A DNA stretch of 37,044 nt, from NCBI GenBank assembly GCA_003141095.1, contig PLKM01000054.1, forward strand, positions 1 to 37,044, read 5' to 3'. Positions 17,495 through 23,296 of this stretch are shown one piece after another. The translations under genes were made by a program, and so were the position numbers. The first letter of the stretch is position 1. Each line of letters begins with the position of its first letter. The notes under the pieces were generated by a model. The model had not been told where the DNA came from and did no database searches. It worked only from the letters and a program-made list of their open reading frames with translations. The stretch comes from Acidimicrobiaceae bacterium (GTDB taxonomy: Bacteria; Actinomycetota; Acidimicrobiia; Acidimicrobiales; RAAP-2).

Positions 17495-17733
17495 GACGCC
17501 GTTCGGGCGCATTCATCCTGCAGGTGAATCCGATCCTCTGCGACGGCTTCGGTCACTGCGCGGAGCTCGCTCCGGAGTTGGTGAAGACCGACGAATGGGG
17601 CTATCCCATCTTGAAGAGCGATCCGGTCCCTCTCGCCGACGCAGGAACCTACGAGTCAGCTCGCTACGCCGAACGTGGTTGTCCCCGCCAGGCACTGCAC
17701 ATTCATCGAATCAGCGAGAAGAAGCCGCACTGA
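17485..17733 (+). CDS. Ferredoxin, single [3Fe-4S]-type cluster
   Basis: 82-residue small electron carrier. Cys19 and Cys25 (CDGFGHC) and Cys66 (GCPRQAL) give the C-x5-C...C-P pattern of actinobacterial single-cluster [3Fe-4S] ferredoxins, with the second cysteine of a [4Fe-4S] motif missing. The AELAPELVKTDEWGYP segment is the usual acidic mid-region. The ATG at 17485 lies 10 nt inside the end of the NuoF-like gene and is preceded by AGGAGG at good spacing, one of the strongest ribosome sites in the window. Likely the redox partner between the NuoF-like protein and the membrane haem protein. A basic tail (RISEKKPH) ends the protein. Confidence 0.92.
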   Translation: MGVRRRSGAFILQVNPILCDGFGHCAELAPELVKTDEWGYPILKSDPVPLADAGTYESARYAERGCPRQALHIHRISEKKPH

Positions 17734-17874
17734 GTTCCCTGGTCGTCGCCGGGTCGTCGATGCAAGAGTCACCGGCCGACGCATAGTACGCGCAGCCCTC
17801 TTCGTCGCGGGTCGATGATGCTGGTAACCATTGGCGTTGCGTGCGGCGAGCGGTTTCGACCGGTCGCAGTCGTT

Positions 17875-19107
17875 CTAGTCCGGTGAACTCGCCTGATGGC
17901 TGAGCGATCGGTCCAGTCGGCGTCCCAGCGTGACGATGACGATCAGGGCGATGACCGCAACGGCGGTGCCGAGGAAGAATGAGCCGGTCGGCCCGTCTCG
18001 GTCGACGGCGAGGCCGGCGACCGCCAATCCGAGCGCATTGCCTGCATTGAACGCGGTGTTGACCCACGTGGATGCCTCGGTCCGACCAGCCCGGGGGACG
18101 AGCCGGTCGGCCGCGACGTACGCGACAATGAGGACCGGCGTGAGCGCCGCTCCGAACACGGCGAGGACTACGGCGAGGACGGCGAGGTCCGGAGCCTCGG
18201 CCGCGCCAGCGAGACTGACAATCAAGACAACCGATAAGACCGCGAGCTGCGTGGAGATCGTGCCTGCTCGAGCGCGTCTCGCCCAGAGCTGACCGCCGAT
18301 GACACTGCCCAGGGCCAGCGCCGCGAGCACGTAGCCCGCGGCCGCGGGTGTCCCGGCCCGAAGGGCGCGCGCGGCCACGGCGACATCGACAACTCCGCAG
18401 CCCGACGACAGGACGAGGACGATGCCTACCAGGACGGCGAAGCCGGGCGAACGAAGCGGTCCGCTCCGCGGCCCTTTCTGCCACGTCGGCGCCCTCTCGT
18501 CGTGCGCCTTCACCGCCGGCGATCTCGCCAACGACTGACTGCCGACGAGCATCAGCCCGGCGGTGACCACGACGGCGAGTGTCGGACCGTGAAGCACGAC
18601 CAGCCCGCCGACGACCAGTGGTCCGACGGTGAACAGTGTGTCCTCGACCGCCAGGTCGAAGCTGTAGACCCGTTGACGAGTTGCCACGCCCTCACTAAGC
18701 GTCGCCCACACCGCGCGCATGGCCGGACCAAGCGGCGGCGCGAGCAGCCCGGCCAGACCAGCGACGGTGACGTAGATCACACCGTTTCGGACATCGGCGA
18801 TCGCCAAAACTGCGAGTGCGAGTAGGGATGCGCCATACGCTGCACCGAGGACCGCGATGAGACGGCGTTGCCCGTAGCGGTCGACCAACCGAGACTTGAG
18901 CGGCGCCGACAGCGCGCAGACACCGAACGCCGCGCTGGCCAACCCGGCGACACCGAATGAGCCCGTTGCGCGCTCAATGACGTAGAGCTGAGCGAGCCCG
19001 ACCGTGCTGTACGAGAGCCGGCAGAGGCTGGAGGCAGCGAAGGCACGCATCGCCCCCGGCAGCCGCAGCAGCGCCCGATAAGGCACGACCTCGTCTGAAT
19101 TATGCAT
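17875..19107 (-). CDS. Major facilitator superfamily transporter (probable drug/metabolite exporter)
   Basis: 410 residues with about 12 hydrophobic segments and a central hydrophilic loop near residue 205-225 (KAHDERAPTWQKG), typical of MFS proteins. The loop between helices 2 and 3 has the family pattern LVDRYGQRRLIAV. Its sequence type is that of actinobacterial exporters, but substrate cannot be told. The ATG at 19107 follows AGGAGA at 5 nt, so the start is firm. The gene is opposite in direction to the redox operon, stands alone, and is not part of the conserved backbone, so it may be an insertion. Repeats and dyads fill the DNA upstream of it, which suggests regulation, although no regulator gene is adjacent. 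Confidence 0.88.
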   Translation of the reverse strand: MHNSDEVVPYRALLRLPGAMRAFAASSLCRLSYSTVGLAQLYVIERATGSFGVAGLASAAFGVCALSAPLKSRLVDRYGQRRLIAVLGAAYGASLLALAVLAIADVRNGVIYVTVAGLAGLLAPPLGPAMRAVWATLSEGVATRQRVYSFDLAVEDTLFTVGPLVVGGLVVLHGPTLAVVVTAGLMLVGSQSLARSPAVKAHDERAPTWQKGPRSGPLRSPGFAVLVGIVLVLSSGCGVVDVAVAARALRAGTPAAAGYVLAALALGSVIGGQLWARRARAGTISTQLAVLSVVLIVSLAGAAEAPDLAVLAVVLAVFGAALTPVLIVAYVAADRLVPRAGRTEASTWVNTAFNAGNALGLAVAGLAVDRDGPTGSFFLGTAVAVIALIVIVTLGRRLDRSLSHQASSPD

Positions 19108-19126
19108 GGGAATCTCCTGGGATGAA

Positions 19127-19152
19127 CACTGATCGTGTCGCGCAGATGCGCG
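19127..19152 (+). repeat. Direct repeat copy 1, upstream of the MFS start
   Basis: 26 nt beginning CACTGATCGTGTCGC, matching 23 of 26 positions with copy 2 at 19338-19363. It ends 19 nt before the MFS start codon, between promoter and ribosome site on the minus strand. Inside it is a palindrome CGCGCA-GA-TGCGCG (19139-19152). It could be an operator or the border of a degenerate mobile element. Confidence 0.75.
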
Positions 19153-19160
19153 GCGAGCCG

Positions 19161-19206
19161 ACGAATCGATCGAACTTTCAGGCGCGCACTGGCGCGCACG
19201 ATTCGT
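19161..19206. repeat. Stem-loop upstream of the MFS gene
   Basis: ACGAATCG (19161-19168) pairs perfectly with CGATTCGT (19199-19206). Between them lie two GGCGCGCA words in tandem. The 8-bp outer stem with a GC-rich interior could form in RNA or act as a DNA dyad for a regulator. No T-tract follows on either strand, so it is not a standard terminator. Confidence 0.55.
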
Positions 19207-19337
19207 TACTCAGTCCCGAGGTGATTGCACAAATGCGATAGTAACTGCAATTGACGTGCCAGCGCGCCGTCGCAACGACACTGGTTACCGGCGTCATCAT
19301 CGCGTTACGAGGGGGCGAACGAGTCACTCCGCAAGTG

Positions 19338-19363
19338 CACTGATCGTCTCGCTCAGATGCTCG
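19338..19363 (+). repeat. Direct repeat copy 2
   Basis: 26 nt beginning CACTGATCGTCTCGC, differing from copy 1 at three positions. The two copies are 211 bp apart centre to centre. The first eight bases (CACTGATC) recur a third time at 19454-19461, just after the nested inverted-repeat element. Confidence 0.75.
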
Positions 19364-19449
19364 CTGACGCCGTCACGTTCGTGTCACTGGCCGCACCTGG
19401 CGGCCAGTGACGGAGGCTTCCCCGCCCGCGAGAACGTGAAGGGCGAGAC
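19346..19449 (+). repeat. Nested, multi-branched inverted-repeat element (candidate structured RNA or miniature mobile element)
   Basis: Four perfect pairings nest inside 104 nt. P1 is GTCTCGC (19346-19352) with GCGAGAC (19443-19449). A small hairpin TCAG/CTGA lies at 19353-19367. P2 is TCACGTTC (19373-19380) with GAACGTGA (19432-19439). P3 is a 12-bp stem GTCACTGGCCGC (19383-19394) with GCGGCCAGTGAC (19400-19411) and a 5-nt loop. CACTGATC flanks the element on both sides as direct repeats (19338-19345, 19454-19461). It lies about 115 nt upstream of bS22. No known RNA family is recognised. Confidence 0.6.
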
Positions 19450-19563
19450 ACGCCACTGATCTGATTGCACGCGAAGTGCCGCCTGACAATCATCGAGTTG
19501 GCGAGGAGCGGTAGAGCCCCTCGACTTCGAGGACGGTCAAAACCTAGTAGTGTCATACGAGCC

Positions 19564-19665
19564 ATGGGATCACTAATTAAGAAGCGCCGTAAGCGCATGC
19601 GCAAGAAGAAGCACAAGAAGATGCTGAAGCGAACTCGCTTCCAGCGTCGCGCCGCCGGTAAATAG
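19564..19665 (+). CDS. Small ribosomal subunit protein bS22 (AURKAIP1/COX24-type)
   Basis: 33-residue, extremely basic protein: MGSLIKKRRKRMRKKKHKK followed by a tail ending RTRFQRRAAGK. It matches the actinobacterial 30S protein bS22 seen in mycobacterial ribosome structures and the wider AURKAIP1/COX24 family. The size is exactly that of the family. The start is the ATG at 19564 with no strong Shine-Dalgarno. A CTAGTAGTGTCA word at 19544-19555, similar to one before bL37, may be its -10 region. It ends 13 nt before the convergent ispE stop. The gene is not part of an operon. Confidence 0.93.
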   Translation: MGSLIKKRRKRMRKKKHKKMLKRTRFQRRAAGK

Positions 19666-19678
19666 CTCTCCTGCGCGC

Positions 19679-20428
19679 CTACGTTGGCGTGGTAGTTGTC
19701 TGGCGAAACCGCACAGTGCCTTCGGGACCTGTCACGCCCCAGTGATTGACCCCGGAATCTAGATGTCCCTCCAGGAACATCGTCGATCCCGACCCACAGA
19801 GTTCGACCTCGGCTCCGTACTCGGCGCGCAACCATGCGAGCGTTCGCGCGAGGCGCGGTGCTACGAGGGCGGCGGCCCGCTCTAGATGGTTTCTTCCGCT
19901 CGGCCGTGCACCGCCGGCGACCAATTCGTCAAAGGCCTCATAACACTGACGAGTATCCACCGAGAAATCCGGCATCATCAAGGTGACGTCGCGCCTCACA
20001 AAAGCCAGTGGCGTCAGGCGTTCGCCAACCCCCTCGACCATCGCTCGTCCCCCCAACTGGCAAAACGGGACGTCGCCGCCCAACGCGAGGGCGTCGCGGG
20101 CGCTGACGCCCCCGGCCCAGCGCAGGATGGCGGCCGCGTCGGCGCTGCCCCCGCCGAGTCCTCCGCCAGTGGGAATCACCTTTTCAAGGGTCACGCCCGC
20201 CCGACGGCCGACCAGGCTGAGCGCCCGAGCCACCAAATTTGAGGCGTCGAGGGGAACGCCGGGGCTCTCGACGGCGAGTCGCAGATAGTCACCCTCGGGG
20301 TCGACCGTGAGCCGATCGGCGAACTCGAGCGTCACCATCTCGCTTCGCAGTTCGTGGTAGCCGTTCTCGCGCACCCCGGTGATTTCGAGGAACCACGTCA
20401 GCTTGGCCGGGGCCACAAGTTCGATCAT
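19679..20428 (-). CDS. ispE: 4-diphosphocytidyl-2-C-methyl-D-erythritol kinase
   Basis: GHMP kinase of the MEP isoprenoid pathway, phosphorylating CDP-ME at the 2-hydroxyl. The 249 residues are shorter than the usual 280-315. Motifs are the N-terminal VAPAKLTWFLEITGVRENGYHEL (the catalytic Lys is kept in PAK, the usual INL is changed to LTW), the ATP loop PTGGGLGGGSADAA at about 86-99, LGGDVPFCQLGG with the catalytic Asp, and the C-terminal CGSGSTMF. All main GHMP motifs are present, so it should be functional despite its length. The ATG overlaps the ksgA stop by ATGA (20425-20428), the standard ksgA-ispE coupling. Confidence 0.93.
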   Translation of the reverse strand: MIELVAPAKLTWFLEITGVRENGYHELRSEMVTLEFADRLTVDPEGDYLRLAVESPGVPLDASNLVARALSLVGRRAGVTLEKVIPTGGGLGGGSADAAAILRWAGGVSARDALALGGDVPFCQLGGRAMVEGVGERLTPLAFVRRDVTLMMPDFSVDTRQCYEAFDELVAGGARPSGRNHLERAAALVAPRLARTLAWLRAEYGAEVELCGSGSTMFLEGHLDSGVNHWGVTGPEGTVRFRQTTTTPT

Positions 20429-21243
20429 CGTGACGAAGCCAATCGGGCGAACTCCTCCAGCGTCAACTCTTCTGGTCGACGAGTCTCGGCGACGTCGGCG
20501 CGCTCAAAGACTCCCTCCGTGACCCAACCCGCGAGCGAGCGTCGGAGCATTTTTCTCCTCTGGGCGAACGAGGTTCGAATTACCTCGAAGAGATCGGACT
20601 CGCTCACGAGACTCGGGTCAACGCGCACCGCGTCCCTTCGATCGATCGCGACGAGGGCCGAATCCACGTTGGGCTTCGGCAGAAAGACGTTGGGGCCCAC
20701 TTTCCCCACCACACGCGCGTCGGCGAAGTACTGGACGCGAAGCGACGCAGCGCCGTACGCCTCATCGCCCGCGTGCGCGGCGAACCGCTCCCCCACTTCC
20801 TTTTGAACCATGACGAGCATGCGCTTGATCAAGGGCTCCGCCTCGAGCAGGTGCAGCACGAGTGGCGTCGCCACGTTGTAGGGGAGATTCGCGACGACAA
20901 TCGCTTCGCGGCCACCCAGTATCTCCTGGTAGTTCGCGTTGAGCGCGTTGGCGTGATGAACAGGCACCCCGAGCGGTGCGACCACCGACGTCAGGGGCCC
21001 AAGAAGATACTTGTCTATCTCCATGGCCTGCACCTCGGCCCCGGTCTCGACGAGCGCCAGCGTGAGCGAGCCGAGTCCGGCACCTATCTCCAGGACGAGG
21101 TCGCCGGGCCCGACGTTGGCGAGCCGCGCGATTCGTCGAACCGTGTTGGGATCAACGACGAAGTTCTGGCCCAGCGCGCGCGACGGCTTGAGGTCGTGCT
21201 CTTGCATGAGAGCGACGAGCTCGGTGCGAGTGTGGGTCACCAC
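20425..21243 (-). CDS. ksgA: 16S rRNA (adenine1518-N6/adenine1519-N6) dimethyltransferase
   Basis: Dimethylates two adjacent adenines in helix 45 of 16S rRNA late in small-subunit assembly. The 272 residues show LGQNFVVDPNTVRRI, the SAM loop VLEIGAGLGSLTLAL, QAMEIDKYL, the catalytic VANLPYNVATPLV and MVQKEVGERF, followed by the KsgA C-terminal domain (FLPKPNVDSALVAI, SFAQRRKMLRRSL). It starts at a GTG that overlaps the stop of the PASTA/DPBB gene by 7 nt (21237-21243), and it overlaps ispE by 4 nt. Both overlaps imply one coupled transcription unit. Confidence 0.97.
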   Translation of the reverse strand: MVTHTRTELVALMQEHDLKPSRALGQNFVVDPNTVRRIARLANVGPGDLVLEIGAGLGSLTLALVETGAEVQAMEIDKYLLGPLTSVVAPLGVPVHHANALNANYQEILGGREAIVVANLPYNVATPLVLHLLEAEPLIKRMLVMVQKEVGERFAAHAGDEAYGAASLRVQYFADARVVGKVGPNVFLPKPNVDSALVAIDRRDAVRVDPSLVSESDLFEVIRTSFAQRRKMLRRSLAGWVTEGVFERADVAETRRPEELTLEEFARLASSR

Positions 21244-22370
21244 GAAACCTTGACACGAATGACCCCAGTCGCGAGCGGCGCCAACTGGGCGAACTGGCTC
21301 TGGTTGAGGTCGACCACGCGATCGCCGTGCGCGGCTTCCTTATCGGTGACCACGCAGACGATCGCCCTACCAGTCGCCAGATCGCGAACGGTGACTCGGG
21401 TCCCGTAGGGCAAGTACCACGTGGCGCAGCGACCAGGGGTGTACACGTACCACGTGGCGTCGCCAATGCGGTAGTCGTCCGTCGTGGACGGCTTGCGGGT
21501 CGTCGTCGTGACCGGCGCAGTCGTGGTCGTGGTTGAACTGGTGGATGTGGTGGTCTCACCCGGGTACGTCGTGGTCGTGGTTGAACTGGTGGTCGAGGAC
21601 GAAGTAGAGGTCGGGGTCGGGGTGGGGGTCGAGGACACCAGTCGAGAAACTGGCTTCGTGACGCTCACGACGACGATCGAGTGCCAGGCCACCAGCGTGC
21701 CCGGAGCCGGCGACTGGCGAACGACCCTGGTCCAGGTGTTGTTGGTGGCGCCAAGTCCCTGAGTTCGAAGACGCAACTGGCTCGACTGCACGATCGTGCC
21801 CGCGCGCGCCCTGCTGAGGCCAATCAGGCGAGGCACCCGACGCCTCGCGTGGGCAACGCTCTGGCTCGTCGAGACCGTCACCGTGTCGTGCCAGGCCACC
21901 AGCGTACCCGGAGCCGGCGACTGACGGGTTACCGCGGTCCATCTGCCGTCGGCACTGCCGGGGCCCCGGGTACGGAAATAGAGCTGGGCACGTTTCATGG
22001 CGGCGTAGACCCTGTCCTTGGTGAGACCGACCAGGCGGGGCATCCTGCGCGGCTCGTGGCTATCCGCGAGCGATGTGGTGAGCGTCACTGTCGAGCGCCA
22101 GGGAACGAGCGCGCCCGCAGCGGGCGACTCGCGCACGACCGAAACCCACCTGGCGTTCGAACTGCCAGGACCCTCGGTGCGGAAAAATAGCTGGGTACGC
22201 TTCATAGCGGCGTAGACCTGCGCCCGGGTGAGTCCGACAACATTGGGCATATGCACCCGGGCGTGATCCGTCGAGGCGCCGACGTCAGGCGTGGTGAGCA
22301 CCAGTGAACTCATCAAGAAAATGATCACGGTAAAAAGTGACAACGGGCGACGAATCGCCCGTCGGGTCAT
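21237..22370 (-). CDS. Secreted triple-PASTA protein with C-terminal double-psi beta-barrel (RlpA-like) domain, in the rpfB position
   Basis: 377 residues. A signal peptide or anchor helix (about 10-32) is followed by three PASTA repeats at about 40-107, 110-177 and 180-245, each with the pattern P.(V/L)(V/I)GL...A......Q...R...G and SPA.GTLV.W. Next comes a Thr/Ser/Pro-rich linker (about 246-298) and a compact domain (about 299-377: IGDATWYVYTPGRCATWYLP, GTRVTVRDLATGRAIVCVV, HGDRVVDLNQSQFAQLAPL) that looks like the double-psi beta-barrel of RlpA and related wall hydrolases or expansin-like proteins, including a candidate Asp in RVVDL. PASTA repeats bind peptidoglycan or muropeptides, so the protein probably acts on or in the cell wall. 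In other actinobacteria rpfB occupies this place between tatD and ksgA. No Rpf lysozyme-like domain is visible here. Confidence 0.85.
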   Translation of the reverse strand: MTRRAIRRPLSLFTVIIFLMSSLVLTTPDVGASTDHARVHMPNVVGLTRAQVYAAMKRTQLFFRTEGPGSSNARWVSVVRESPAAGALVPWRSTVTLTTSLADSHEPRRMPRLVGLTKDRVYAAMKRAQLYFRTRGPGSADGRWTAVTRQSPAPGTLVAWHDTVTVSTSQSVAHARRRVPRLIGLSRARAGTIVQSSQLRLRTQGLGATNNTWTRVVRQSPAPGTLVAWHSIVVVSVTKPVSRLVSSTPTPTPTSTSSSTTSSTTTTTYPGETTTSTSSTTTTTAPVTTTTRKPSTTDDYRIGDATWYVYTPGRCATWYLPYGTRVTVRDLATGRAIVCVVTDKEAAHGDRVVDLNQSQFAQLAPLATGVIRVKVSW

Positions 22371-22402
22371 TGTCCTCAGATCTCCACCCTCCGCCAGGAC
22401 AA
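22370..22402 (-). promoter_or_regulatory. Candidate hairpin covering the ribosome site of the PASTA/DPBB gene
   Basis: On the mRNA strand TTGTCCT lies 20 nt upstream of AGGACAA, the second arm covering the GAGG ribosome site and reaching the A of the start codon (plus-strand arms 22370-22376 and 22396-22402). A 7-bp stem with 19-nt loop could hide the start. The rest of the 131-nt leader (22371-22501) contains an AT-rich stretch near 22460-22490 that may be the promoter. No known riboswitch consensus was recognised. Confidence 0.4.
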
Positions 22403-22501
22403 CGGGCCGTTCCGAACTTCCCGCCCTTCAACGCTAGGCAAGAGAAGGCCCGAAGGCAACTAAAATTGAATAAAACTCTAATTATCCTTGTCAGAAGGTA
22501 T

Positions 22502-23296
22502 TTATCGCGGGAGCAGACCAAAAAGACGAGCGGTGTTTCTGGCCGTGGCGTCGCGAAACGCGGAAACCTCCTCGCCGCGCAGACGCGCCACAAACTCGCC
22601 CACGATGCTCACGAACGCCGGTTCGTTGGGTTTGCCTCGGTGGGGAACGGGGGCGAGGAAGGGGCTGTCGGTCTCCACGTGAAGCCGGTTGAGCGGCACA
22701 ATTTTCGTGGCCTCGCGAAGCGACTCGGCGTTCTTGAACGTCACGACGCCCGAAATCGAAATATCACAGCCCAGGTCGAGACAAGCTTCCGCGTCAGCGG
22801 TGGTGCCGGTGAAACAGTGAATCACCGTACGGGGCGGAACGCCCTCGCTGCCTAGAACGTCAAGAAGGTCGTCGAATGCGTCTCGGGCGTGGATGACGAG
22901 GGCCAAATCCAATTCGTGCGCCAATCCGATCTGGGTGGCGAATGCCTGGCGCTGGGCGACGCGTGGCGAGTGCTCGTAGAAGTAGTCCAGCCCGCATTCG
23001 CCGATGCCGACGAGCCTCGGGTGGCCCTTGCGAGCGAGGAAGAGCGTGGGCGCTATGTCGTCTAAGGCGTCGTGAGGATGCAGGCCCACCGTGGCGTAGA
23101 TCTCCACGGGACCGCCAATCTCAGTGATCGCCAACGCCTCCGCGGAAGTCTGTGCGTCGGTGCCAACGACGACGACGCGATCCACGCCGGCCTCGTAGGC
23201 GCGAGCGAGCGTCTCTCGCGCGTTCGTCGCCACCTGTTCATCGCCCGAGAGGTAGCGATCCTGCAGGTGACAGTGGGCGTCGGTCCAGTGACTCAC
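22502..23296 (-). CDS. tatD: TatD-family metal-dependent deoxyribonuclease
   Basis: 264-residue TIM-barrel hydrolase. Metal ligands and family motifs are DAHCHLQD at 6-13, VGLHPHDAL, IGECGLDYFYE, VIHARDAFDDLL, HCFTGT and HVETDSPFLAP. TatD proteins are Mg2+-dependent 3'-5' exonucleases acting on single-stranded nucleic acid. The GTG start shares GTGA with the metG stop (23293-23296), so it is coupled to metG, the normal actinobacterial arrangement. A 131-nt gap follows before the PASTA/DPBB gene, so that gene probably has its own promoter. Confidence 0.96.
   Translation of the reverse strand: MSHWTDAHCHLQDRYLSGDEQVATNARETLARAYEAGVDRVVVVGTDAQTSAEALAITEIGGPVEIYATVGLHPHDALDDIAPTLFLARKGHPRLVGIGECGLDYFYEHSPRVAQRQAFATQIGLAHELDLALVIHARDAFDDLLDVLGSEGVPPRTVIHCFTGTTADAEACLDLGCDISISGVVTFKNAESLREATKIVPLNRLHVETDSPFLAPVPHRGKPNEPAFVSIVGEFVARLRGEEVSAFRDATARNTARLFGLLPR

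Larger units (their letters stand above)
19108..19563. other. Long non-coding gap between the MFS gene and bS22, rich in repeats and inverted repeats
   Basis: 456 nt with no convincing protein. Short frames here lack family features and ribosome sites. It holds the two copies of a 26-nt direct repeat (19127-19152, 19338-19363), a stem-loop (19161-19206), a nested inverted-repeat element (19346-19449), two TGATTGCAC words (19222-19230, 19462-19470) and a small hairpin (19519-19532, CCTCG/CGAGG) just before bS22. It must contain the promoters of the MFS gene (minus) and bS22 (plus). Confidence 0.8.

Noticed and set aside
17734..17874. Possible small protein or gene remnant on the minus strand after the MFS stop (frame with EEGCAYYASAGDSCIDDP)
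   Set aside because: The stretch looks protein-like, with two Cys and acidic residues, but has no start codon with a ribosome site outside the MFS gene and no recognised family. Not enough to call.
19256..19459. 67-codon plus-strand open frame in the long gap
   Set aside because: No ribosome site, no family features, Arg/Ser-rich composition, and it runs through the nested inverted repeats. More likely non-coding.
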